Below the pieces are notes generated by a model. It did no database searches. It saw only the letters and a list, made by a program, of their open reading frames with translations, and was not told the DNA's origin. Position numbers and translations under genes: made by a program. Positions 1 through 11,599 of a stretch of DNA of 64,000 bases are shown here, piece by piece. Location of the stretch: the NCBI RefSeq assembly GCF_000003815.2, contig NC_049995.1, positions 16,258,437-16,322,436 of the forward strand, given 5' to 3'. The stretch comes from Branchiostoma floridae (taxonomy: Eukaryota; Chordata; Leptocardii; Amphioxiformes; Branchiostomatidae). Positions within the stretch are counted from its first letter, which is position 1. The number at the start of each line of letters is the position of its first letter.

Positions 1-157
1 AAACCATATCCAGGTTGCTTGAGTAACTATTTTTGGCGTAACTTGTTTACTGTTATTAGTTTCACACTCTATTTACAATACAATTGAACAAAGTTTTAAG
101 AACCCAGTTGGCAAATAGAGAACCTAATAAAATCAAACCGTTTTGTTTATTCCATAG

Positions 158-3100
158 GCTGGCTGTCTGACCAAAAGCTGTCAGGGGAGCACAAAGACCT
201 GCACTACGGTATGTAACATCACTGTTTCTGACTTCTAAAGACTGTTCTATCTGCATTCCCTGTTTATATCTAGACTGGCTAAGGGACAGCGAGCTCTCTG
301 AAGAACGCTCCAGTCTGCACTACGGTACTGTAAATCCATTTATAGATTTTTATAGATATTTTTATTTATCCACAGGGTTGGACAAGTTTTCTAAAATTGA
401 CTTGTCCTATCGGGCAAGTACTTAAAAAATTTACTTGCCCGAACCAACTTTTCACTTGCCTGAAATCTAAATGACATTTTTCTATGTACAGTCATGGCCT
501 TCAATGGAATTTTTGTTATTGGCTCTATTTTCTGTGTTAATCAATGCTTGATGTCATGACTTTGAAAAGTAGCAAGTACATCAAAGTCTCACTCAATGAT
601 GAAAAGCTAACTTGTCCGATCGGGCAAGTGGGGAAGGACATGCACTTGCCTGATTGGCATTTTCACTTGCCCGGGACTATAGGGCTAGTGGACTTGTTTA
701 TCCCTGATCCATGTGTGTCAGTGTGTGTGATATTTTCTGTGGTTTTGGTTACGGAAAAGGTCAAAGTAGCAGAAAGATATTTCCGTCATGTGGTAGTAAT
801 GGGAGAGGGCAGTGTCTCTGGTGACAGTGCTGTGTGCAGATGTGCATGCACAAGTTTTGATAAGGGGGCCCACATAATGATAAACAAAAAGTAAATATGG
901 TATACATGAAAAAGATTTATCTTGTGTCGAGAGGGTTACAATGCCAGTGGGATGTAGATACTCCACTTAACAGATTTTTTTATAGCGAAAAGGACCATTG
1001 GTTGGACTTTTGATTTAGAAGTTTTCACAGAACATGGACCTGATCCGTACCTGTGCCTGAATTTTCTGTACCAGTACACGCCCCAGTACCATGTGCTAAT
1101 TGTGGAGGAAGAAAGTTCATTCATTAATGCAGCTCTTTCTGTAGGCATCGAAGAGTGCCTGGAGTTTCCCTTCACAGCGAAGGTCTGGCTTCCTGACGAC
1201 ACCACGGTGAAGGCCAAGGTCACGGGGTTCATCGAAGGTGAAGATGGGAGCAAGAGGCCGGGGACTGGGATCGGCTTCAAAGGTACAATACTGACATGCA
1301 GGTGTAAGAATCGAACAGGGGGTCTGACCCCAGTTCTGACTGTTAAGAAAAGAAAGGCTTTGGCTTTGAGTTTGAATGGACTTCCCTATAGCTGTCGATT
1401 TTACCTACTACTTGCCAAGAATGTTGTTTTTGTGAGTGTTTGTATGTTTGTGTGCGACAGCGTGAGAAAGCCTTGATGTATTTTTGTGATATTTGGAATA
1501 TGAGTAGGTCGTAGTTCTATGAGAAAATTATTAGATTCTGGACATCCTAGCAGCTTGTTAAGGTGTTCTGCAAATGAACTTGATATGTTCTAGACATGCC
1601 TCTTGCACAAGAGAATAATAAGTAGTATATGTTTGGGTCCCCTATCCGCTTTTTCTGAACTGAATTCAAAAGAGAAGAACTCAAGAAGGGGTTGACAGAT
1701 CATGACTTTTGGTATGTTTCTTGTGTATTTTCCAGTGACCTATCTGGACCAGGAGCTGTTGGTTCCCACAGATGCCTTCGTGGATGAGCTGGCTGATCCT
1801 GACCAGCTGGACGATGACTGGATGCACAGCGGGGAGGCAGTACCAGCTAAGGTGGGTAGATCACCTGAAGTCTTGGGATCAGGGTTAAGAAAGGATTGAG
1901 ATTAAGATTAGGGTGATGGATATGGTCAGCAACTAGCTGGACAATGGCTGGATGCACAGTGGACAGGCCGTACGAGCCAAGGTGGGTTTAAGAATTAAGA
2001 TTTGGGATATGGCAAGCTTAAGGAGTAACTTTCTTTTGCTTGATGTTTTGTTCTACTTACAGTTTCTTTAAAACATGATGACAAGAACCCTATGTATGGT
2101 CTTGACTCATGAATAACAGACATATAGAGAGTATTATAGGGCAAAAAGAACTGGATCATTTTACTCTGTTGTCTACTTGTGTCCCATGGGCCTCCATAGA
2201 ATAATGCAATCTGTCAAGAATTCAAATGTCTTATGGGGACTTTGAAAAGGACAATAACAATTTTTTTTGTTAGAGGACACAAAACTTTTGTCAAATTTTT
2301 GCATTGAAATGTCTTGAGTGTTTCAATCATATGGCGATCCAACATGTGGGATGGCTAAAACCTTGGTCATAAAAACTGAGGAGATAAAATACAGTCAAAC
2401 CTGTATTAGGGGCCACCTCTACAGAGGGGCCACCTGTCCATAGTGGCCACTTTTTGTCGGTCCCTTGGGTATTTTATCTACAAGTTGCCACCTCTATACA
2501 GAGGCCACCTGTCTATAGTGGCCACATTTGTCCGGTCCCTTGAGTAGCCACTATAGACAGGTTTGACTGTAGTAGTCTATGTGTCTCGTTTCTGATTTCA
2601 CAGAGATAACTAAATATGATTCCCCTCCCCAGGTGTTTGCAGTTCTGCGAGAGTTTTACGATGGCGCCATCTTCACCAACATCCGGAGCTTTGGAGACAT
2701 CTGGTGTGACCTGCGCTACGATGTGGGGGACGAAGGGTTCAAGAAAGAGAAGAGAAAGGTAAGTTTGATGTGTGAGTGATATACTGAAGTTGTTTTGACA
2801 AGATTGTGTGGCCCAAGGGCTTCAGAAATGGATATGTTCTTAATGTAACTTTGCTGGGACCTAATAGATACATTGAAGTAACGCTGGTTCACCTTTATCC
2901 ACTGATTAACCTATATCCGTAGTATTTAAATTGAGGGTAGTTACTGGGGATATCAAGTCAATGGACGGTATTTTCAACCTGCAATGTTTTTAAATCACCG
3001 ACTTGATATCCCTTGATAACCTGTTCTTAAATACAACTGTTAAAAAAGGATAAAAAGGATATAGGTTACCCCACGGATAAAGGTGAACTAGTGTTACAGT

Positions 3101-6100
3101 GAATCTTGTTTCTACAAATTCATGACACTGAAAATATGCTACTGATGTATTCGTACTGTATTACAGGGTTTTGTGTACTATCAACCATAAACTGTTAACA
3201 CCACAAAAACCTCCTTTCTTGTTCTACCAAGAAATAAAGTCCCCATGAGAATAATTGAGTTTACTGTGAGCAAAGGGCTAAACTTTTAGACACTTAGAGA
3301 CACTGTAATTTTAACCTTTGTTATATTGGTTGGATTGGAAGGTGACAGCAGCCATGAAGAAGGACTACATCAGCAACCCGCCCAAGATCAAGAAGATCAA
3401 ATCCTTCCCGAAGGTGGACACAAGTGAGCGGCTGTGGAACGTGCACTCTTCAGCCTACCCTCTCATGCAGGTAAAAACGCTAAAAACACCTCCGAAAATA
3501 ATTTCATCAGGTTGGTAGAATATATGAGATATATAGGAGAATTCTTGAACACAACCAAAATTAAACTTACTTGCTTACGTTTCGGTGTCTATCAGACACC
3601 TTCCTCAGAGCTTCTGACTGGAGTTCTGCTTCTCGTCGCTAGACACCGAAACGTAAGTTTAATTTTGGTTGTGTACAAGAATTCTCCTATATTATACTAA
3701 AAACACCTTTTTCCACCGGGTAATCTATATCCATTGTACTTGAAATTAGGGTATTTAGAGATATCTACATCTACATAGCTACAACCCCCAGATAATCCCA
3801 TCAGGGGCAAAGTAGGGTAGAGTTGAGGTACCTGGCTAAGGCAGGCAAGGCTCAAGCCTGGCACAGAATGACCCGCAATATTAGGTAGACAGAGTTTTTT
3901 TCAAATTATTGCAGTTTGAAACCACTGTCTGTTGACTTGGTAGCCATCAATCAGCGTTCCCGCCAGGTTCTTGAAAGTATGCGTCCAAATATTGGGGAGG
4001 GGGGTAGTGAGCGCCGGAGGCGCGAGACGAGCGCCGCAGGCGCTCGCTTTCTAGGGGGGTCCGGGGGCATGCTCCCCCGGGAAAATTTGGATTTTCAAAC
4101 CCTCTAAAACACAATTTCCTGCAATTTGAGAGGAAAATCATGCGCTTGAGATTGGATGTCGGTTGCCTCTTTTACTCCCGTTATTCAGTAATCGACGACC
4201 GCCCTCTCGAACCCCAAAAATACGTTATATGAAAAAAAAAAACTATAAGCACAGGGAATCAGCCTTCCGTGATCTGGCCAGGGTATAATTTGTCCAGACA
4301 TAAAAAATTTTTGATGCTTCGCAACAGGGCTCTAGCCAGTTCGTCAGCCCATGGAAAAATTTTGCCAATTTTTTCCGTCATTGAATAAAAAAAAGGTCTA
4401 ACGTTACCGAGTCGTGCGATCGATGTTGCGCCCTCCCGCATCAAATAGTTTTCCGAGACGATAAAATAACGACGCCATCACGCACATTTTGTATTTTTTT
4501 TCTATTTTTCCCGATGATTTTACTCAAAATTTTCGTATCGGTGGGGTTTTACAAGGCCGTGCCGTCATTTTCCACGACCGTGCGACCTCAGGTAACCCCG
4601 TTTTCGGCGTGAAATCTTTGGCTGGATTTCTTTTTAAATAGACCAAGAACGTTATACATTACTCGAAGGAGGACGATATGCTGCCTTTTTGGTAGTGATC
4701 AGTGCCGGTGTAGCCTTGAAGCAGTAGCCAGAAAGACGCACGTCCCAACGTGCTGGGCGTTGCGATCGACGATCCGTCTGGGGAGGGGGGCGTGCCGCGC
4801 CATGTGCCACGGAGGCCAGTGCCAGTGCACAGCCGACTCGATCGACGCTTGACAACAATATTGCGGCCCCTTTTCTGCCACAAATTTTGTCTTTTTGAAA
4901 CATCAGAAATTTTGCAAATAACAAATAAAGTGTACAGTTTTGGATTCTTCACTTATTTACCGCGCACCGCTTTTTTAACTTGGATAAATGGGGACACTTT
5001 AATAGTAAATTGTTAGCAGCTAGGGAAGAAACTTGCCAGGCGACACGGTCGGCTACCAATATCACAAAACAACGTCACGTGCGCATAATACTCCGTAACT
5101 TTTGTTTTTTTTCCCGGTGACCAATGACAGAGTACAACATTACATTTATCAAACGCTGATTGGTTATTAAGATGATTGGATTTGGACCTGGTGGCCAATC
5201 TAGACTGCTTGGCGCCGGTGGCCTGTTGCCAAAGATACCGACTGCCAATCAATTGCCCACAGCGTGAGAACTTTTGTTGAGATGTGCAACACTCGCACAG
5301 AACAGTTTGTTTGCTCAATACTAGTATTACCCACACATCTTTAACAAATACGTGAAAATGAGGATAAGTAAGTATCATGTTAAAATCAGAATATAAAATC
5401 TATATAAGATTTCTTCCAGACGAGTGTTAGAGAATGCTGACTGTCAGATGTATGTCACGGACTACAAAAAATTACATTGCGCAACGGACAGCTCAGACTG
5501 GCGCGTGGCTGGGTGTGTCGTACATGGGTCCGCTAGTTGTAAAACGTGCCGCGCTTCGCCCCATGCCCAGACTATTGGGATGACCGGAAAGTGAACAATT
5601 TGAAGTGTAAATTGTAAAGGTAGGATTCCTTCTTATAAACACAGATTTTTGAAAGATTCCAGATACATTTTGTACACTGGTGGTACAGGTCAGCCTTTCT
5701 TTCAGATTTTTTTATGGACGCATTCAGCCGAGCCGAATGCGTCTTTCCAGAAAAACATGCGTCCAAAGACGCAAAGACGTATGCCTGGCGGGAACGCTGC
5801 CATCAATACACTGTTTTTGATACAAAGGATATAGGTAACCTTGCCGACAAAAGTGCACCAGCATTGCTGTAGTCAAACTTGTGCAAATCAATTCAGGTGC
5901 ATCATCACCATGTTTAGAAGACTTGATAGTGTATTGTAACACAAAATAACAGGTAAGTTATCCTGGACCTGTTCAAGACTCTCTTTTCTTTGTACAGAGA
6001 AATCGTCTGCAAACTTCAATGTGTAAATTGTATAAAAGATACAACTGTGTTGAATTTGTTCTTCCTTTGTTGCTCCAGATGTCCCTGGCCTTCCACACGT

Positions 6101-7026
6101 ACCTGGCATCGCTCGGCCAGTTCCCGTTTGAGGTCAAGTTGAAGTATGGAGGTGGGATCGTCACAACAACTGGGATGGTGCCTTACAAGGCTAACAAGTA
6201 CTTCCAGGTGGGTTCCTTGTCATGCTTAGAACTAAAAGAGTATGAAAAATTCTTTGATATACATGTAGAGTGAATGGTTGGTAAATCTTGTGGCCTTTGA
6301 TGAGGCCGTGTGGGCAGAAGGTCATTATCTACTGTATCCAGGGCACAGTCACTCCCTCTCCTTCCACTGCTTTATACTTCACCAAATGAAGTCAGGTACC
6401 TGCTTTTACAACTGACTGGAGTGAAAGTCATTTTAAGCTCCTTTCCCAAGGACACAACATTGGTGGCATGTCAGGGGTTTCAAACCCAGGACCTCTGGGC
6501 CAAACAGCCAACACGACACCCCAAAATGCTGTACTGTTAAAATATAATGCTAATGAAAAAAGCATACTGTTATTGTAAGCTATAACATTTAGCAAAATAT
6601 ACTTTTAATGGAAAAACTGCATCCATGGAAAAATGCACAGTCTAGTACCCTTGGATAATAATTAAGCTTGCCTGATGCCGCAGTGATGGTACTTTTGATT
6701 GTACAGGGCATTCGGCCATGTCTTAATACCTGGTGTTAATATTTCTTTCCATTTCTTAGGAGTCTCGCGGAGTATATGTTACCATCGACCTCCCAAGCGC
6801 ATCAGGGGAGCCCCCTAGCAAGAAGTCGAAGAACTGCATCACGAAGCACGTTGCCATGAGTGTCCACGGCGTGGAGGCCTGCGATTCGACCCCTGACCCC
6901 GTGAAGAGGTACCTTGAGGATATAGACACACTGATGGGGTATCAGGGCCTGTGCGTGGACAAGTGGCGCTTCGAGCAGTGCAGGCTGCTTCCCAAGGACA
7001 TGTACTCTGGGGGGTGGAGATACTAG
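158..7026 (+). CDS. Unrecognised multi-exon protein, 3' part of gene
   Basis: I do not recognise this protein. Eight exons join in frame with GT-AG borders: 158-208, 274-324, 986-1282, 1736-1851, 2633-2758, 3342-3470, 6079-6207 and 6760-7026 (TAG at 7024-7026). About 388 residues are visible and the start lies upstream of the window. The first two exons are both 51 nt, both phase 1, and encode related 17-residue segments (W-L-x-D ... L-S-x-E ... L-H-Y). The product looks soluble: no signal peptide or membrane segment is visible. It has an acidic stretch (DELADPDQLDDDW), a lysine-rich stretch (PPKIKKIKSFPK) and a C-terminal part containing EPPSKKSKN that ends in MYSGGWRY. Exon phases and codon-level coherence make it a real gene; its function is unknown. 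Fragments of the last exon are repeated just downstream. Confidence 0.8.
373..706. mobile_element. hAT-like non-autonomous element
   Basis: The left end is CAGGGTTGGACAAG and the right end CTTGTTTATCCCTG, an imperfect inverted pair with the CAGGG terminus typical of hAT elements. The flanks share ATCCA on each side, a possible target duplication. The interior is full of short palindromic ACTTGCCC/GGGCAAGT motifs. It lies in the intron after exon 2 of the first gene. Confidence 0.55.
1930..1985 (+). repeat. Partial copy of the 1736-1851 exon edge
   Basis: This stretch closely repeats the last ~45 nt of the exon ending at 1851, including its GT donor (AGCTGGAC-ATG-CTGGATGCACAG ... CCAAGGTGGGT). 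It has no nearby copy of the acceptor, so it is probably a non-functional exon fragment. Confidence 0.75.
2392..2569. mobile_element. TA-flanked MITE (CAGTCAAACCTG family)
   Basis: The termini CAGTCAAACCTG and CAGGTTTGACTG are perfect inverted repeats, and TA sits on each side (2390-2391 and 2570-2571), as expected for a Tc1/mariner-type non-autonomous element. The interior has two near copies of a 'GGCCACCTGTC-ATAGTGGCCAC' module. Confidence 0.75.
2880..3102. mobile_element. Inverted-repeat element (CACCTTTATCC family)
   Basis: The left end AACGCTGGTTCACCTTTATCC pairs with GGATAAAGGTGAACTAGTGTT at the right, and inner arms (GATATCAAGT / ACTTGATATC) also pair. Fragments of the same family recur near 3705-3765, 5822-5875, 7045, 7155 and 7270. 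Confidence 0.65.
3523..3698. mobile_element. Palindromic MITE (GTTTCGGTGTCTA arms)
   Basis: The arms ATATAGGAGAATTCTTG / CAAGAATTCTCCTATAT and ACGTTTCGGTGTCTA / TAGACACCGAAACGT form a long imperfect hairpin with a ~45-nt centre. There is no coding capacity. It lies within the 3471-6078 intron of the first gene. Confidence 0.7.
4000..4135. repeat. GC-rich dispersed repeat (GGGGGGTCCGG family)
   Basis: A GAGCGCCGCAGGCGCTC palindrome is followed by GGGGGGTCCGGGGGCATGC, CTCCCCCGGGAAAATTT and ACCCTCTAAAACAC. The same arrangement recurs in a degenerate array at 35536-36370. The rest of the intron, 4140-6078, shows no gene; only a short fragment of the CACCTTTATCC family was seen near 5822-5875. 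Confidence 0.65.
6290..6535 (-). mobile_element. tRNA-derived SINE copy
   Basis: Order on the plus strand: CACTCCCTCTCCTTCCACTG, then GTCAGGTACC, a GGAGTGAAAG block, CCCAAGGACACAACATTGG, and a degenerate reverse B-box/A-box region (TTCAAACCCAGGACC ... GGGCCAAACAGC). The same body occurs at 11320-11590 and 32170-32440. It lies between the last two exons of the first gene. Confidence 0.6.
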
Positions 7027-7336
7027 CGCTGCTGACTTAACCTTTATTCGTGGGGTAGCCTATATCCATGGTTTTTAGAATGGAATTTTATAGGGATACC
7101 CAAGAACATGTACTCTGGAGGGTGGAGATACTATTGTAGCTCAGACTTAACCTTTATCTGTGGGGTAGCCTATATCCATTGTTTTTTTTAAACGGAATTA
7201 TGTTAGCCCAAGTGGCGCTTCGAGCACCTGCTACCAAAGAACATGTGCTCTAGGGGGTGGAGATACAGATGTAACCTTTATCTGTGGGGTAACCTTTATC
7301 CATTGTTTTTAAAGACAGTCTTTAGGGATATCAGGT
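6955..7336 (+). repeat. Tandem copies of the first gene's 3' end
   Basis: The coding end (AAGTGGCGCTTCGAGCA ... ACATGTACTCTGGGGGGTGG) and the following sequence (AACCTTTATCTGTGGGGTAG) appear three times at roughly 105-130 bp spacing, beginning near 6999, 7104 and 7237. Only the first copy is in frame with the spliced gene and ends in TAG; the others are diverged. Confidence 0.75.
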
Positions 7337-7339
7337 TGA

Positions 7340-8515
7340 CAGACGGTTTCAAATTCAAATCATTTTTACTAGTACATCATAGTTAGAAGGAACCGTCATC
7401 TTGATAATGTATCTTCTACCATAGCCAATACTGATATCTAAACAAAAAAACAACAAAATGCAAACCTTTTTTTACACCAAGGTTTCTTTTTTAGAAGTAT
7501 TTCACCATGTACAAAGAATAAATCCTATAATATTTCTTGATATCATTTTGTATTGTACAGATCATTTCTGGCTCTCCTCACTTTTATCATCCTTAAGAGA
7601 ACTACATGTGATATTTAAACATTGTGACAAAATTGTACAGTTGAAATGATCTACATGGTCTTAATTCTTCTCTTGAAACAGTAAGGAATTTTTAGCAGGC
7701 CTGAAATGAAGGAACATAATATGTACTGACTTAGTTTAGGTCTAACATCTAGAAATATGGTAGTGACAGTCAAATACAGCAGAGGTATAAAATAACCAGG
7801 AGTTTAGTGCATCATCAACTAGTATCATGGCAAATTAGTACCAATACCTATACTTATCACAACCACAAGCCATTTTTACACTAAGTTTTCATTTTTTGGA
7901 AGAAATCCTTGTAGTTGATTCCACCTTGTACAAATAAATCCTATTTCTTACTACCAATTCTGTATTGCATAGATCATTTTTATCTCACCACACTTTTATA
8001 CTTTAAAGAAATAGAGTATCTACTGGAATATACTTGCGGTGCTCACTTCGCCATTAACTTAAAACCACTGTGGGAATGCTTGCTCTGTCTTCTGCTCAGC
8101 TTGTTTCAACCTAAAACTCAAAACCACCTAAAACACTCCATTTTATCCCTTCCACGAAAATGGAATCCTTGCAAACTCAAATCCTTTTACAGTACATAAA
8201 CATTGTAACAACTACAATGTACAGTTACCAAGACTCTACACCATCATAAATGCTTGTTCAACACAACAAGATGCGGTATTGATATGTCCCAGCAAAATCT
8301 CAACCAATATTGATATGTTCAAGCTAAGTCTCAACCATACCTAACTCTACATTGCACATAACATACATATTCAACTAAACATTTCACATAAGTTGGACCC
8401 CAAAAATAACGACACCTGTTTGGAAACGTCGCGTATACACTTCTCTATTGTGTGCCCTCCACAAGATTTTACTTCAGCAAACTCATTTCTTTCTACTCCA
8501 AAAAAAGTACATTGA
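7340..8515. other. AT-rich intergenic stretch with diverged duplicates
   Basis: No gene is seen. Segments 7460-7615 and 7868-8015 are diverged copies about 405 bp apart (shared ACA-CAAGGTTT, TGTACAAA-AATAAATCCTAT and TAGATCATTT blocks). Near 8275-8345 a short block (TATTGATATGT ... TCTCAACCA) also repeats. Part may be the 3' UTR of the minus-strand EF-hand gene. Confidence 0.4.
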
Positions 8516-8935
8516 AACTTGGCTGTAAACAGAACTGATTTTACAATATCCTCCCCCTACAAAGTTTCTGGGTCTACACTTCCTACACGAGTCCACACCG
8601 TATCTGGTCCTTTGTCAACAACACTCATCTCTGCAAAATCTATGTAACCGTCTTGGTCCAGATCATGTTCGGTCAGCAACTTGTCTACCAAACCCTCCGC
8701 CTGAAGTACAAGAAGAAACCAATGAAACTGGGCTGGAAGCAAAATTGATTTTACAATATCCTCCCCCTACAAAGTTTCTGGGTCTACACTTCCTACACGA
8801 GTCCACACCGTATCTGGTCCTTTGTCAACGACACTCATCTCTGCAAAATCTATGTAGCCATCTTGGTCCAGGTCATGTTCGGTCAGCAACTTGTCTACCA
8901 AACCCTCCGCCTGAAGTACAAGAGGAAACCAATAA
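8516..8935 (-). repeat. 210-bp tandem duplication carrying the last exon
   Basis: Two units offset by exactly 210 bp (for example TTACAATATCCTCCCCCTAC at 8541 and 8751) each carry the acceptor, the full 144-nt terminal coding exon and the TAG stop. They differ at only a few positions and encode the same peptide. The 8767-8910 copy comes first in transcription order. Confidence 0.9.
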
Positions 8936-10982
8936 AGTAAATAAATTAGATCATTTGAAACTTAAATTGTAAGATGATTTGCTTCTAAGATGAGAAAAAG
9001 TTGAAATGTATCTAGTAACATTTTACTTGTAAAAGGGAAATGTTTGCCTTGGCTTTATGCTGGCATTTCTTTCACCTCTTTGCTGTGACCAAAAATGGCA
9101 GCAAATATTTCCCATTTATTGGAAGACATAATCTCCAAGCAGATCCTACAGTGTTGGTAAGATAATAATAATTCAAAAGCTGGCTGAAGGAGTGTAGCAG
9201 GCCTAGGAGTGTGCATTTCCCACGTTCGGTGGACACACACCTTTGGCACACTCCTAGGCCAGCTCATGATACTACTGTAAATGCATTTAAGTTCGCGGGG
9301 ATTTAATTTCGCGGTAGCGGGAAAAGGGACTTTTCGCGGTGGATTTAATTTCGCGGTTACACCATAGACTGCAGCCTAATACCACAATAGAAAAAATTTC
9401 GCGGTGGATTTAAGTTCGCGGTGAAGTGGTCACCGCGAAAACCGCGAATATTAATCCACCGCGAACATTTCTGCATTTACATCTTACTGTAAATAAAGAA
9501 ACTTTCGCGGTGGTTTAATGTTCGCGGTGGCTGCTGCACAAACATTTTCCATGGCAGTAAGAGACAACAGTGCATGGTGCTACCGTGAACTTACAACCAC
9601 CGTGAAAAGTCCTTTTTCCTGCTGGCGCGTAATTGATTCCCAGCGAACTTAAATGCACTTACAGTATCCCATCGTAGGATCTGCTTGGAGATTAAGTAAC
9701 ACGCTGCATAAGCAAGTTTGCCTACATGTATAGAAATGAACAGGTGACCCCTGACCTCTTTAAGAACCATGGTCCCTCCCGTTTGCCCTGATTCGCTGAC
9801 CGGTACCGTGTCCGCAAAGTCGGTCAGCAGAGCCAGCCACTCCAGACCGTCCAGCTTGTTGTTCCTGTCGAAATCGTGCAGTTGGAACAGGTAGAACATG
9901 GCTGCAAGGGGGGAGAAAAGGTGAAAAATCACTAGAAAGGTAACATTCAATATATTTGGTGACCAACCCCTAGCTCTGTCCTGCCACTTGCTACATGAAG
10001 TAATCGAATGCCACAGGGTGTCTACCACTAAAGTTTGTTGTTCCTGTCGAAATCTCGCAGTTGGAACAGGTAGAACATGGCTGCAGGGGTGGAAAAGGAG
10101 GGAAGAATGGTAGATAATCACTGGTGAGGAAACATTTGCAAGCATACACACAATTTATGCCTTCACGTGGTCTAACATAACCAAGCTCCATGACATAAAC
10201 TACTTCTCTGTTAGTCTTACTCATTTCGTATAGTACCCAACACACACACACGCATGCACACACACACATGCACACACATACACACTCAACTTATACACAC
10301 AAACATACACACACATATACATACATACATGCAGACACACATGTACACACACACAGAGTAACACACATACACATGCACATACACACATGTACACACACAT
10401 GTACACACATGCACAGACACACACACACAGAGTAACACACACACATGCACATACACACATGTACACACACACACACATGCACAGACACACAACACTTTGA
10501 AAGCATGTATGGGCACATTTTAGAGGAATGAATGGCAACACCACATACCTTGCCCGTCATCGATGTCATCTATGCCTTCAGGAAGTTTGATGATTCTACT
10601 CAGATGTTCCTTAATGTGTCTGCACATCAAGGAGGAATTTTTGTATTAAATGAAACTCTGAAACCAATAGCAAATTCATACACACAGGCACAAACATGGT
10701 CACGTGATTAAGGGGATTTAAAGTTTAACTAGAGTCTTTGAACAGGTCTTAACAGTGGACAATAAACAAAGAATTTAAATATAAAGTAGGTCTTGAAATG
10801 TTCGCAAACGTTTTATTCTCGAGGCTGTCTCCTGACACTACTGCAAATATTTTCAACCTTGAAGTCAAAGTACCATTAAAAAAAGAGAAATTAAGTCCCT
10901 GCAAAAATAATACGTTAACCTACGGTACCTGATGCCCTCTTCATCCATGTCTAGCCTGTCGAACAGGTGTTTCAGCTGGTGT
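8557..10982 (-). CDS. EF-hand protein, MCFD2/CGREF1 type (partial)
   Basis: Minus-strand exons 10929-10982, 10549-10619, 9756-9901 and a last exon that exists twice (8767-8910 and 8557-8700) join in frame. The protein has two EF-hand loops: DFDRNNKLDGLE in exon 9756-9901 and DLDQDGYIDFAE in the last exon. Upstream come HLFDRLDMDEEGIRHIKEHL and YLFQLHDFD. The order 'HIxEHL ... FxxHDxDxNNxLDGLE ... DxDxDGYIDxAE' is that of MCFD2 (the calcium-dependent LMAN1 partner in ER-to-Golgi cargo export) and its relative CGREF1. Which of the two is orthologous cannot be settled here. The exon with the start and signal peptide was not identified; it should lie between 11000 and 12200. The spliced product ends DPETL with either last exon. 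Confidence 0.8.
9130..9705. mobile_element. Nested inverted-repeat elements (TTCGCGGT family)
   Basis: One element runs from about 9275 to 9482, bounded by ACTGTAAATGCATTTAAGTT and its diverged complement. A second, from about 9486 to 9664, starts TACTGTAAATAAAG and ends TTAAATGCACTTACAGTA. Both are built from repeated TTTCGCGGTGG/CCACCGCGAA modules. An outer inverted pair (AGCAGATCCTACAG near 9139; GTAGGATCTGCTTGGAG near 9673) brackets the block. All lies in an intron of the EF-hand gene. Confidence 0.6.
10020..10092 (-). pseudogene. Partial copy of the first EF-hand exon
   Basis: On the minus strand this repeats the acceptor and first ~50 nt of exon 9756-9901 (coding FYLFQL-DFDRNN), but has one substitution in the loop region (CGAGATTTC for CACGATTTC) and runs into a stop just after the copied part. 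It is upstream of the real exon in the same intron. Confidence 0.8.
10240..10492. repeat. CA-rich microsatellite with ACATGTACAC variants
   Basis: About 250 bp of (CA)n interrupted by ATGTAC and GAGTAAC, within the intron upstream of exon 9756-9901. Long ORFs here are low-complexity artefacts. The next intron (10620-10928) shows nothing notable. Confidence 0.9.
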
Positions 10983-11319
10983 CTGGGGAGAGACAAAAGA
11001 AGAGGACGAGTCAGAAATAGCATTGTATAAGCCCTCTCACAGAGATCTGAATGCATGTGCGGTGACAAGAATTCTAGGTAATATGTCGTCTTGCCCATTG
11101 TTTCAGTTTGCATAACAATATCCTGACGGGTTTTGTTTTCTTTTATGGGGACTTTACCCTTGACATGTTACCTATAGCTTAAGAATTCCTGTCGCCGCAC
11201 AAGCCTTCTGATCTGTGACTGTGAGAGGGCTTATTGTATTGTATTGCAAAATAGATCCCCAATTTCTTCCGCAGTGAAAACCAATGATGAATGTATACAA
11301 AAATAGTAAAGGTAAAGGT

Positions 11320-11595
11320 AGTACCATATAGCCTTTTTAAGGGATAGCGGCAGTGGGTTGTTATCCACTGTGTCTTAAAAATAAGGGCACGATATTGAAA
11401 TGCAGAGCCCATCCCTCTCCTTCTACTGCCAACCTTCCCAACCAAAGCCAGGTGACATTTTTTACACCTGGATGGAGTGAGGAAGGTCCTGTAAAGTGCC
11501 TTTTCCAACGGCATAAGATTGGTAGCACGACAGGGGATTCAAGCCCAGGATCTTTGAGTTCTGGGCCAAACAGTCTACATGACAACCCCCCCCCC
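11320..11595 (-). mobile_element. tRNA-derived SINE copy
   Basis: It has the same body as at 6290 and 32170 (ACAGTGGGTTGTTATCCACTG-type start, CCCATCCCTCTCCTTCTACT, TTACACCTGGATGGAGTGAG), with the tRNA-like head at the right in reverse orientation, followed by a C-rich run. Confidence 0.65.
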
Positions 11596-11599
11596 CCGC

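Noticed and set aside
4652-5016. Cluster of overlapping ORFs on both strands
   Set aside because: GC-richer intronic sequence without splice sites, domains or codon coherence.
10221-10569. Overlapping Cys/Val-rich minus-strand ORFs
   Set aside because: They are translations of a CA microsatellite, not a cysteine-rich protein.
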